NCBI RefSeq assembly: GCF_000234665.1
Contig: NC_018336.1
Coordinates: 351,069-415,068 of the forward strand
Origin: Leishmania mexicana MHOM/GT/2001/U1103
Lineage: Eukaryota; Euglenozoa; Kinetoplastea; Trypanosomatida; Trypanosomatidae
Direction: 5' to 3'
Length of the DNA: 64,000 nt
The notes below the pieces were generated by a model. That model searched no databases and had not been told where the DNA came from. It saw nothing but the letters and a program-made list of their open reading frames with translations. This document shows, piece after piece, positions 41,123 to 51,541 of the stretch. The position numbers and the translations under genes are program-made. Each line of letters begins with the position of its first letter. The stretch's first letter is position 1.

Positions 41123-43578
41123 GTGAGCTGCGTCGTAGGTTGTGCCTCTTCGCCTCTCCTTCCCCGCACCCTCTTCCTCTCTTTCGCTGGGGATGGGGCA
41201 GAGTGATAGACATGTACTCGTCAAGTGATCCAATGCGGGTTTGGTGCTTCGGTCCATTTCGCGTGGGTGCACCAGGATGAAGGCTATGTTTACGCGCGCC
41301 CCCTTCGGAAAAGGAAGTGTGTGCCTTTTGTGTGTCTGTGCGTATGCATGTGCGCACCACACCGATATCGGTCTGCCGTCGCTTTGGCCCCTTCCCCTTT
41401 GTTATTCCTTCACCTGTCTGTTCCGTGTGACGGTCACCTGCTCACAAGCAACCTACCGGAAGACATAAAATTGAAATGAAAGCAACAGGGGAGCGTGCGA
41501 GGCATTTCGACTCGCGTGCTCTCACGCCTCTTGCCGACACACGTGCTTCTGCCGTCATGCGTGTGAGAAGCGACGTTGCATCCCATGTGGATGAGCACCA
41601 AAGGGTATCGATGTACGGAGTGGGGTGTCAAGAAAGCACCACCAAGAGCCAGACACGCACAGAGAGAAAAAATTGCGGTCGTGTAGGTCTGTGTGTGTGT
41701 GCTGTGCATCAGGTGGTAGTCGACAACGTTGTCGGGGCGTTTTTTTCTTTTTCGAAACGATGCCTCATCCTTTGACCGTTGCCCTCACACACACATGCGC
41801 ACATGCACACACGCAGTCTCTCCCTTCCCCGCCCCACACCATTCTTACTCCCGGCCCTCTCTTGTCCTTCCCTGGCGGTACATCATCGTCATGTCCACAC
41901 ACACACATACATACATATATATATACACATATATACCCACGCCAATGGGATATGGAAATAGCTTCCTACGCTACGCTACTCTTTATCTATCTCCCGATTT
42001 CTTCTCTTTGTTTTGCTTGTTTGTGTCGCTCTGGCGTTCAAACACCAGGCGTACACACACACCTATAGAATATATATACGATTAGTGGCCCGCGCCTCTC
42101 CCCCTTCATGTGTGTGCCTCTTGTACCCTTGACGTTGTCTTGTTGTCCTGGTCAGCTGCTATTACACACTCTCTTTTTTTCGTCGTGTGTGCCAACACCG
42201 GAGGTGAACAGAGGCGCAAGCAAGGCTGGCGGCTGCCCCTTGTTGTTACGCATACACTAACACGTACAGACGCACAAACTACCCAAAGTAGAAAGTACGC
42301 TAAAAGAAAAAGAGGCAGACACACACACACCACCACCCTCTCGTCCTCCACCACCACATCCTCCTCCTCATCCCCTAACGAACTTCACGCACACGCGTAC
42401 ACGAAGAAAGGGTAAGCATTAACTAACAGCCAAATCGTCAAGGGGAACTCTTCATTTGATCTCATTTTCTTTCATCCTTGAGGGCATCTAAAGGGCGGTG
42501 CGTGTGTGTCCCTCCCTTTCCTCTCGCTCCCTCCCTCGCGCACCCTTCCCAGCATCGGTGTCTCTCCAGCTGCCTTCTTCTTGTGTTCCTCGCCCCCCCC
42601 TCCTCCGCCTTTGGCCGTGCCCGTCTCATTCTGCGCTTAGTTTTGCGGCTCTTTGTACCTCCGTTGTCGTCCCCGCTTCCTTTTTTTGTTGGTTTTGGCT
42701 GCTCGCTTTCCCCCACCACCATCCCCTCAACGTCATCTTGGTCTATGTGTTGTCGTTATATTTTTTGTTCCCCGTCTCTCTTCTTCTTACTGCTTCGCTG
42801 AAGCTCTTGTACACGTACCGAGTACCTCAGCCCCTTATCTTGATCCCATTGTGCTCCTCTCCCCCTTCCTCGCCCCATTTTTCTTTTTCTTTCGCCGTCC
42901 CTCCTCTCCTCTCCTCTCCTCTACTGCGCGCGTGTGTGGGTGTGGGTGTGTTTGCGTCTCATTTTTGCCTTCTTTAGGATTTTAGTGTTTAATTCCGCGG
43001 CTGCTTTTGGATCCTCCGCCTCTTTCGGTAGCACTCCGCCATTACGCCGCCGCCCACCCTCTCACCACCTCTCTCGCTCTCTCACACACACACACAGGAA
43101 AAAAAAGACAACTGGTCGCTGGAGTGACCGCTGCAGCGCCAACGCCATTTATCTTTTTTTTTTTCGCCCCCCCCCTCTTTTGTGTGTCTGCTCTCTCCCC
43201 CCCTCCCCCCTCCCCGACGCTACAGCCAGACGAAATCACGGAGACGCAGAATCGACGAACAAGGAGGAGGAAGACAACGCCTGATTTTTTATCTCTTGGC
43301 ATCTCGACCCTCGCCGCGGCTGTTGCCTCCTTGCTCCTCATTCTCTGGCGCTAATATCACTTTCGGGCTCGTCTGAGGGGAGCCCTTCTTCTTCCCTTCC
43401 TTATACCTCAACACCTGTCGCCTGTCACACCTTTGAGCCGTTGCTGCTCCAGCTTCTGGTCTTTGTTTTTTTTGTTGTTGTCGTGTGACATTCCCCTTCA
43501 TCCGACTTTTCTACTCGTTACATCTTCCTGCTTTGTGGGCTCGCTTGCTCGCGCAGAGCCGTTCTTTTGCAAAGAAAG
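41123..43578. other. Intergenic region, YEATS gene to guanylate kinase
   Basis: Non-coding; (CA)/(TA) microsatellites at 41896-41937 and a CCTCT pentamer run at ~42901-42920, with T-rich and C-rich tracts before the acceptor at 43556. Confidence 0.7.
43481..43556 (+). promoter_or_regulatory. Putative trans-splice acceptor for guanylate kinase
   Basis: T/C-rich sequence ends in gctcgcgcag with AG at 43555-43556, giving a 22-nt 5' UTR to ATG 43579. Confidence 0.45.
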
Positions 43579-44193
43579 ATGATGAGCAAGCCGTTGAACG
43601 CGCTGGTGGTCTGCGGACCCTCTGGGGTAGGCAAGGGAACCCTGCTGGGTCGCCTCCTCCGCGAGTACCCCAACCGCTTTGCCTACTCGGTGTCACACAC
43701 AACACGCCAACCGCGCCAGGGAGAGGTGAATGGCCGTGAGTACCACTTCACCGACCGCGAGAGCATCCTCAAGATGCGCGACAATAACGAGTTCCTCGAG
43801 CTGTGCGACGTGCACGGCAACTTCTACGGCACGAGCGTTGCCGCCGTGCACGCTGTGCAGAAGGAGGGGAAGGTGTGCATCATCGAGATTGATGTGAAGG
43901 GGGCGCAGAAACTGTTCAACCGTACCGACAATGCGCTGAACGCCGTGTACTTCTTCATCACGGCCCCCAGAGAGGAGCTGCGCAAGCGTATCATGAAGCG
44001 TGGCGCTGATGACGAGACGATGCTGCAGCGACGTCTGGAGACGGCCGAGTCAGAGTACAAGTTCGTCGATGAGAATCCCGACTTCTTCTCTGTGCTGCTG
44101 GTGAATGATGAGCTAGAGGCAGCGTACGCCGGCCTCTTGGCCGCCATCGACGACCAGCTGGTGAAGCACAACATGGAGAAGCTGGCTGCCTAG
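43579..44193 (+). CDS. Guanylate kinase (GMP kinase)
   Basis: The protein has 204 residues, the normal length of a monomeric eukaryotic enzyme. It converts GMP plus ATP to GDP plus ADP in purine salvage, essential in Leishmania, which cannot make purines de novo. Visible motifs: P-loop GPSGVGKGT (residues 13-21), GMP-binding SHTTRQPRQGEVNGREYHF (~38-56), GTSVAAVH, the IIEIDVKGAQ acidic segment (Asp ~102) and an Arg-containing lid (RKRIMKRG). Two adjacent ATGs (43579, 43582) offer starts; the first is taken. No targeting signal, so cytosolic is likely. Confidence 0.96.
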   Translation: MMSKPLNALVVCGPSGVGKGTLLGRLLREYPNRFAYSVSHTTRQPRQGEVNGREYHFTDRESILKMRDNNEFLELCDVHGNFYGTSVAAVHAVQKEGKVCIIEIDVKGAQKLFNRTDNALNAVYFFITAPREELRKRIMKRGADDETMLQRRLETAESEYKFVDENPDFFSVLLVNDELEAAYAGLLAAIDDQLVKHNMEKLAA

Positions 44194-47100
44194 AGGTAGG
44201 GTACTTTGCAAGCAGCCATGTGGTGTGCGTCAGTGTCATGGACACCGTGGTAGCTCGTTCCTCAGCTCGAATGAAGTCGTGGAGTACAAGAGTAAGAGAA
44301 GAAGCAGGAAAAGAGAAGCAAGTAACGGAGCAGAGCGCAGGTAACACTCGAAGAAGATGCTACGTCGGCGCTTGTTTACGGGGTACCATGGAGTCGTAAG
44401 ACGAAGGCCGAATCCCACCCCCTCACACTACAACGAGAAGCGCTGGTGGTGCAGGGGAAGTCTACACGTAACAAAACACAAGGCGGTTGTTATATCGCTC
44501 TCTAAAACAAGATCTAATGGAAAAGAAAGTACCCGAGAAGAAGCGTTGGTGCCTGAGACACCTCATACTTGTGGAACGCTCCTACGTCCCTGCCCCCTCT
44601 CCCGCCTCCCCACCCCCCCCCCACAATCAGTGCCCACGATGGACGCCAGACAGCGGTGCCGAGCAGAGAGGGAGAAGGGACTGGGTTGTACACAGGGTTC
44701 GTGTAATGATAGCGAAGTCACCGTTTTATCCTTGTCACTCGTGTGAGCCTTCGTTTTCTTTGTCTTCTATGGTGTGCTGTGTTGTCCCTTTTCCCTGTAG
44801 AGGGAGAGGGGAAAGGGGCACGAAGGAGGAGGTGGTGGTGGTGGTTAGGTGCTTCCCGGGGTGCATCTCCCCTCGTTGTGGTTGTTGCAGCTGTGCTGTT
44901 CGTCTTTCTTCTTTTTTTTTGATCTGCTGTCGGGAGGGACTTCAAGGCTCCTCTCACAATGTTCTCTCTCTTCCTCTCCCTCCCTTTTTTCGCTCCTTTA
45001 TCCATTGGTGTTTTGCGTCCCCCACCTCCCCACCCCCTTTTTTCTTTCGGTTATCGTGTGGCTGCTCCCGTGTTCACTGATGGTTGTTTCTCGCTGGATG
45101 ACGCGCTGCACTGTGTCTGGGTGGTGTCCATCACGCCCACATAGTGCTCTCCCCTCCCCCTCCTTCCTCGTTTGGGTTGCATATAGCCTTTCACCTCACT
45201 AGCTTGGCAGTGTGCATGCAGTACCCCTTGAACGAGAGGTACGTGAAGCCCAAATCAAAGTGGTGCAGGAGTTGTTAGAGCTATCCCGCCTTCGCATGTT
45301 GAGCTGCGGGGGAGGGCGAAGTTATGTAGAGAGGCGCACGGCCGACGCCGCTGCCTGATTGCGCCCCGCACGCACGCCATGCCGGCTGGCTGCTCGTTGT
45401 TGGTTGCCCTCGCTTCTTTCCTTCCCTTTGTGTGCGTGTGTGTGTGTGTGTCTTCCTCTACCGTGTTCGTGGGTTAAACGCGTTTCTGACGCTGTGGGGG
45501 GGAGGGGACGCAAGGGGTAGGCCTCACCGCTCAGTCATGGGTGTATATATCTGTGGCCACGCATACACGTGTACGGGTGCTCTCCTCTCCGCTATTTGAG
45601 GGAGGGAAAGCAGACCATCGATAAAATGAACAGGTATGTGATCTTCGGGACCTATCGGATCGGGAGCGGGAGAAGCGTACAGATCCTCGCACGCGCGTCT
45701 GCACACGCTCCGTACCGGCAGAGCACATGCATCAGTGAAGTGTGCTGATGTCGCTTCTCACATGGAAAGCGCCCCTGTCCTCTCCCTTTCTCTGCTTTAC
45801 TCTTTCGGTTTGTGTATAGGCGAGACAGACGGGGGAACAGTAAAGAAAGGGGGTGGTCAGGAAACGAAGCGGCACATGCGGAAGAGGAAGCGAATCCCAG
45901 AGTGGGCGCGAAGGCGCAGGAGAAAGCGGCTGTATTTATTTATTTTTTCGGTATCGCCGCGCTATCCATCTCATACCCGTCTGTCTCGTGATATTCGCCG
46001 TTTTGTTCGCTTCGCACCTCACCCCACACCACCCCCTTCCCCCCTTCTATCCTTTTCCTCCCTTCCCACCCTCGTGCATGAATATGATGCTCTTCGATTT
46101 CTTTGTGGTGCTCCTTGTGAGCTCTTGGGCTTCTCTTGTCGCCTGTCTATTTCTTATCTCTAGCGCCACTCCCCCCACCCACCACCACCACTCCGCCGTT
46201 GGTACGTCAACACCGTGAGCTCAGTGCGCGCGCACACACACATACATGTCTCTGCACCTCTTCTCAATGCGAGTGTGACCCAGTCGAGTGCCACTCTTCT
46301 TTGCTGTGCATCGTGTCGGGAGTGGTGTGCACCCCCGGAGTGGAGGGAAAGTAGCCGAAGGAGTGGAAAGTGCTCACGGTATACGGCGCTGTGCTGAAGG
46401 GCAGCAAAAAAAAAGAAGCAAAGAAAGAAAGCCGACGCAGCTCCGGGACGCAATCAAAACACGCCCTTCGAAGGCGCTCCTGAGAGGCAGCTGTGGTGCG
46501 TGTCGGGCGCAGGCCCCTCGATGCGGAAGGTGAGCAAGCGCGCAGCCAATCGGCCACCCTCTTTTCATTTCGACGATTTTTCTTTCGTCCTTCGTTTCAC
46601 TTTTATTTCGTTGTCTGGTGCCGTGGCGGTGCCGTTTCCTTGGACTTCCGCGTACCTTTCCTCCCACATACACTCTCTCAAACTCATCGTGTGGTCACCG
46701 CGATGCTGTCTCAGTCCCCACAGCACGGAAGCCAAAAGGGAGCACAGGTGGTCTCAGCTGCCTTTTCCTGTCGTCTTTTCTCACATTTCCTATCAGGCTG
46801 CCGCGGCAAGCTGCTTCTGCTTCTTGGACTGCTGCCAGCACTGTCTTCTCGCGCATACCAAAGCGATCGCGCTGCACTTCAGTGCCGCATAGCACCCCCC
46901 ACTCGAAGCGCGGTATTCGACAGCGCGAGCCTCTCCATTTTGGGGGGTTTCTTTCCCTAGCCCCCACACCACACCACACAGAGAGAGAGGACTGTTGCAG
47001 CCTCCTTGACGCAGAGACGCGGTCGCCAACTGTTCATCCGCGCTTAAGCCAGAGGAACGTTGGTGGCGAACCAGAGGTGGAGACCAAGTCTCCTGGACCT

Positions 47101-47219
47101 CGTTGGTGCACGCCTGAAAGGCTGAGGCGCTCTCGTGCATCTTTTCATCCCGTTTGTGTTCCTTTTCCTTCCACCATTTCTCTCTTCATCTCAGGGCAGG
47201 TAATGTGGACGTCGCTGCG
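44194..47219. other. Intergenic region, guanylate kinase to CW gene
   Basis: No gene recognised. TG/pyrimidine-rich; moderately GC-rich stretches (45200-45740, 46490-47110) lack codon bias and ATG-initiated domains. The end holds the acceptor AG at 47193-47194 and a very short uORF. Confidence 0.65.
47151..47194 (+). promoter_or_regulatory. Putative trans-splice acceptor for the CW gene
   Basis: A tract of C/T (47154-47192) runs into tcag with AG at 47193-47194. The first ATG afterwards is 47203, the uORF; the main ATG is 47220. Confidence 0.5.
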
Positions 47220-47223
47220 ATGA
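47203..47223 (+). other. Minimal uORF (MWTSLR) overlapping the CW gene start
   Basis: ATG at 47203 reads Met-Trp-Thr-Ser-Leu-Arg then TGA at 47221-47223. The last codons CGA TGA overlap the main ATG (47220-47222) in the sequence CGATGA. If the 47194 acceptor is used, ribosomes meet this uORF first and could re-initiate at the overlapping main start. Confidence 0.5.
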
Positions 47224-50111
47224 AAAGCGCGTCGCCAGGTGCAGATAGGTCCCCTGCAGCCTCACCGTCGAATGTATCGACGCCGGTCGTTGCTGGCAGC
47301 ACTGCTGGCACATCGAGGCCGTCAGCGTCACATGAGATGCGGACGGAGCCGCGGTACATAAGGCTTCCAGACGCACTCTACGCCCTGCGCCGCCGCTACC
47401 CCTCCGTGACGGAAAGCATTTTTCTCGAATGCACGCGCTGCCATCAGTGGGTGGCAGTGCCCGTTTTGCGTGAAATTCCAAACGAAATAGCCACTGCTGT
47501 CGTGTCGCGCAGTGCGCTGGGCCTGGATTCGATAAGCGTCCGCACTGGCTGCAGCGGTCCGCTGCGTCATACGCATCAAGACGCCTTGCGCCGACGTGAG
47601 GAGCTCGCAAACGACGCCGCCGCCCCGAAGTGGCGGTCAAGGCGACTCCAGGAAAAGCACAGCCACCTCGCGAGTGGCGACGCCAACCACAACGGCGAAG
47701 CGCATGGTGACGTCGATAGGGCGGCGGCAGCGACCCCTCAGCAGGGCTTCTTTGAGTCCATCCTACAACACCTGCGACGCAACCGGCGCCCGTCACAGGA
47801 GGGTGCGGAGGACTCGGCAATGGCAGCTTCTGAGAGCGCGCGCCAGAGGAGCCAACGACACACGCCTCTCTACATTCCGAATCCTGACACATTCATTTGC
47901 GCCGGATGGCAGTGCGGCTGGGACGCGGACGCACTTGCCGACCTTCGGCGGGACTGGCTGCAGGTCATCTATCGCGCTCTTCCCATGCCTCCAATTTGCG
48001 AAGAGGGCATGGCCCTCTCCTCTGGCGCCTCCTCCTCCGCCTCTCTCCCAAGCTCGCCGGCTGTCTCTTTCGTAGAGGCGCTGCGGCAGCGAAAGGCGGC
48101 GCTGAACGAGGCCCTCGCACTGGAGCTTGATGTGGGGCGGAGCCGGCGCTGGGGGCGCGGCGTTGGCCAACGGGCGGGTCGCACTGAGCACAACGTGGAG
48201 AGTCAGGATAGTCTGCCGGCCCTCTCGCTGCCCGACAGTGCCGTGGAGAGTGACACGGAGCTCTCTCGGATGCAGGGGTCGTGGGTGAGGGCAGCCGCTC
48301 TGCACCTGCTCCGCAACAGCGGCAGCGCCGCTGATGGCCCCCCTGTGACACCCGCTGCCGAGGACGACGAAGAGGCCGAAACGCCGCACCAACGTTATTC
48401 CAGCGTGGAGGAGGACAGCCAGGAGAATGTGCTCTCCGCCTACTGCTGGGCGGTGTGCGACGCATGTGGCAAGCTCCGTCGCGTCGCGCAACCCTTCCCT
48501 GGCGGTGCCCCCTTTGTGTGCGCCATGGCGGTGACAACGTCCTCGTCCTGTCGTGCAGCCCGCGGCAGCAACGCTCCGCATCATGAAGCAACGTCTGGAC
48601 TTGACCAGGCATGCACTGTGTCGGAGGTGGAAGGGCTTATGCAGTGCAACATGAAGCTATGCGAGGCAGAACTCATCTACGCCGCCCTCTCATCCCCTTT
48701 CCTACCGTACCCTCTCAGGGCACAGCTGTCCTCGCTCGGCCGCCGGCAGACCTGTTTCAAGGATCCGCCGGAGCCGGCGAAGCGACTGAACAGGGCTGAT
48801 GTCTCGCGCGTTTTGCTTTCTGAGCCGCTGCTGCGGACAATCCAGTCTAGCGTACGAGAGTCCGTGACGAGGGGGACCCTGAACCCGACCGCCTGCCAGA
48901 GACGCCGCGGCTCCGGCGCCGCAGCCACCGTGACTCCGGTCCCGGTGAAGTCGCGCCGCAAGGCCTCAGCGTCGGAACTGGACGACGCTGATGCCGAGCT
49001 GGCAGAGAGGGAGTTTTTTCTTTACCGCTCACTCCCCATCTTGCGCGAGCTTGCCCGCTCCATCAAGGCGCGGAGCATCAGCGCCTTTGTGCGGCAGCTG
49101 CAGCTCACACCAGCGCAGATACAGGCGAAGCGTGAGGCGGTGATGCTGACCTCGTTCCTCGGTAATCATCAGTACACGTCGTCGACTGGCAGCGACAGCG
49201 GCACCGAAAAACGGAAACCCGCGGCGGTGATCGCCACGACGAGCGAAGCGGAGAGGACGCGCGCACAAGTGAAGGTAGAGGAAGGGGACACGCCGAGCAC
49301 CGAGCCTGCGGAGCGCTTGCCACCGCGGTCAACCCGCACGCGGACGAGAGCATCACCAGCGGTGCCAGAGACGGCACCAGCGCCGGCAGTGGTGAAGAAG
49401 GGCCCTATGAAAGTGCAAGCTGCCAGCGCCAGCGACATTGCCACGCCCCAACCGGTGGAGGAGTCGACACCAGCCCGGACAAGAAAGAAGCCACCCCACG
49501 AAGCAGCACCGCGGGCTTCTGAACACCAGCAAGGTCTCGCATATGAGGCTGCTCAGCAGCAACCGCCGCAGCCCGCCCTTGTTGCCCCTCGAAAGCGCGG
49601 ACGACCGCCTCAGCAGGGGCCAGAAGAGCCCTCAAGGCCGGTGGCCCCTGGGTCCCAGGCAACTACGGAGGCGGCGGGAGGCGTTACAGGTGTCGACACG
49701 GCATCCCTTCGCCGTCGCCGGCAGCGTTGCGAGAACGTGCCAGTGAAAGAGGAAAAGACAGTAAAGAGTAGTGCGGCCACTGCAACGAAGTTGGAGGCAG
49801 TGGGAGAGGTCGCAAGCTCACCAGCATCACCGCCGCGTGGACGACCGCATGGGCGGCCATCGGGAAGCGGCTCAGCGAGGCGGAAGCACAGCCAAGGCGC
49901 CCACGACGACGACGCAGAAGCGAAGGCTGAGAATGGCAAGAAGTGGGAGGTGGTGCATTGGGTTCAGTGTGACCTATGCAGCAAGTGGCGCATCGTACCC
50001 CAGCGGGTACCAGCTAGGGTTAAGTTCTGGGAGTGCAAAATGCGCTATGACGAGCAGCGCAGCCGGCAGACCACCTGCGATGACCCAGACGACGCCAAGC
50101 TCGCCTCGTGA
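47220..50111 (+). CDS. CW-type zinc-finger protein with AT-hooks (chromatin-associated type)
   Basis: The protein has 963 residues. The C terminus is a canonical CW finger: HWVQCDLCSKWRIVP with cysteines 917, 920, 939 and 953. CW domains bind histone H3 lysine-4 methyl marks. Two earlier segments follow the same layout in degenerate form: ECTRCHQWVAVP (Cys71, Cys74) with a possible second half FICAGWQCGWD (Cys227, Cys232), and VCDACGKLRRVA (Cys413, Cys416) with FVCAM...SCR (Cys434, Cys444), where Trp is replaced by Leu. Two AT-hook-like motifs, KRGRP (792-796) and RGRP (873-876), lie in a basic, disordered region (~660-900) and would grip the DNA minor groove. A likely nuclear reader or regulator of chromatin. 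The start at 47220 is the first ATG of this frame after the acceptor. Confidence 0.85.
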   Translation: MKSASPGADRSPAASPSNVSTPVVAGSTAGTSRPSASHEMRTEPRYIRLPDALYALRRRYPSVTESIFLECTRCHQWVAVPVLREIPNEIATAVVSRSALGLDSISVRTGCSGPLRHTHQDALRRREELANDAAAPKWRSRRLQEKHSHLASGDANHNGEAHGDVDRAAAATPQQGFFESILQHLRRNRRPSQEGAEDSAMAASESARQRSQRHTPLYIPNPDTFICAGWQCGWDADALADLRRDWLQVIYRALPMPPICEEGMALSSGASSSASLPSSPAVSFVEALRQRKAALNEALALELDVGRSRRWGRGVGQRAGRTEHNVESQDSLPALSLPDSAVESDTELSRMQGSWVRAAALHLLRNSGSAADGPPVTPAAEDDEEAETPHQRYSSVEEDSQENVLSAYCWAVCDACGKLRRVAQPFPGGAPFVCAMAVTTSSSCRAARGSNAPHHEATSGLDQACTVSEVEGLMQCNMKLCEAELIYAALSSPFLPYPLRAQLSSLGRRQTCFKDPPEPAKRLNRADVSRVLLSEPLLRTIQSSVRESVTRGTLNPTACQRRRGSGAAATVTPVPVKSRRKASASELDDADAELAEREFFLYRSLPILRELARSIKARSISAFVRQLQLTPAQIQAKREAVMLTSFLGNHQYTSSTGSDSGTEKRKPAAVIATTSEAERTRAQVKVEEGDTPSTEPAERLPPRSTRTRTRASPAVPETAPAPAVVKKGPMKVQAASASDIATPQPVEESTPARTRKKPPHEAAPRASEHQQGLAYEAAQQQPPQPALVAPRKRGRPPQQGPEEPSRPVAPGSQATTEAAGGVTGVDTASLRRRRQRCENVPVKEEKTVKSSAATATKLEAVGEVASSPASPPRGRPHGRPSGSGSARRKHSQGAHDDDAEAKAENGKKWEVVHWVQCDLCSKWRIVPQRVPARVKFWECKMRYDEQRSRQTTCDDPDDAKLAS

Positions 50112-51541
50112 GGCAGTGGAACCGCACACCCGCACGGGGTTATGTGACGTTATAATCTGCCGCGGCGGTCGCGTTCGCGCTCGCTGTACACCCCAACACC
50201 CACCTATAACCCATCTGAAAAAGAAACAGAGAAGCGCTACGTGCACAAGCAGAAAACATGCGAGTAAGCGGCTTTCATCCCGCGCGGGCTGGCCTCTGGC
50301 GGCGATGCAACGCGCTGTAGCGGCACAGGTCTTTTTTCGCTGCTGCTGTAGAATTACGCACGGCGGCGACTAAAGTAGTCGCAACACGGTTTGCACCAAC
50401 GCGCCACGCGGATTGGTTGTTTCCTTTTCTATGGTGAGCCTGTGCACCCCTCCCTCCCCCCATAATCCTCCACCTGTGCATGTTCCATTCTCTCCCTCCC
50501 ACCTTTCCCTCTTCTTTTGCTACGCTTTTCACACGGGCCAATGGCGGGACGCCCCCCCCCCCCAACTCTCCTTCTCTTGCTGCTTCCTCTCCCTCTTGGA
50601 TTGTGCGAACGGTGATGCACCTGTCACATCTCGCTGTGTTTCTGCGACTCCCGTGACTGTCCATCCGCCTTGGCCTCGTCTACACACATACACGCACAAG
50701 AAGGGTACGTGATCTGAACTCCGCTCTCGTCGCTGTTCTCCCATCCTCCCTCCCCCTCTCTCCACCTGACGCTTCCACCCTTTTCTCGCCCTCCCTGCGC
50801 GCGCGTTGCTGTCGTCGTTGTGGCCGTTTATTACTATCATTCCTTTGTTGTTGTTCTATAGTGGATTGCTGCAGCATACGTGTCGCGTTCTCTCCTCCCC
50901 ACCCTCCCCCCTCCGACACACACGCACATACCGTCACCTCTTGACGCCGTGTTTGCACACGTCCTACGGGGTGACTGGCGCGGCTTCCCCTCTCCCTCTG
51001 CTGTCTTCTCTCTATCTGTCTGTATCTGCACCTGTGCGTCGCTGCCCTCCTCACCCTCTTCCCGCCTCCGTCTTCACACACACACACACGCCCTCTCTTT
51101 TTTTCTTTTCGTTTGGCCCTCACGCCTTTCCTTTCCTTCTCTGTTTCGTATCACCGCTCCCCCTCGCTGAGCCTCCATCTTTTCGGGTTCCGGTCCTCGT
51201 ACGAAAAGGGGGGTGTTGCTCAACACCCGCTTTTCAACGAAGCGGTCCACTGAACGGGACGTGAAGCAGGACAGGGCCGATTGGCCAAGCGGCGACAGGA
51301 AAAGGTTGAAGAGTGGAGACGGGAAGAGAGAGGGAATTGCTGTCCGTGTCCTCCATCGCCATACTTTTCTCGGTGTTTGTTGTTGGGTTCATTTGCGCGC
51401 GACGTTTTCTGCCGCTTCAGCGCTCGTGTGTGTGTGCGTGTGTGTGGTGTGTTCCTCCTCGAACTAGCAGCGACAGCAAGTTGGCCTGCACAGTGCTTCG
51501 GGTGTAAAGCGCACCAGCGTTTTTCTTTTTTTTGTAGAGGC
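50112..51541. other. Intergenic region, CW gene to Yippee-like gene
   Basis: Non-coding, with several C/T tracts and a T-rich tract right before the next gene. Nothing else seen. Confidence 0.7.
51517..51537 (+). promoter_or_regulatory. T-rich tract and AG immediately before the Yippee-like start
   Basis: The tract gtttttcttttttttgtag ends in AG at 51536-51537, only 4 nt before ATG 51542. If used, the 5' UTR is essentially the spliced leader. An earlier acceptor is also possible. Confidence 0.4.

Noticed and set aside
42408..42430. Intron-like GTAAGC...TAACTAACAG
   Set aside because: Only ~18 nt between GT and AG, far too short for splicing, and no coding exon flanks it.
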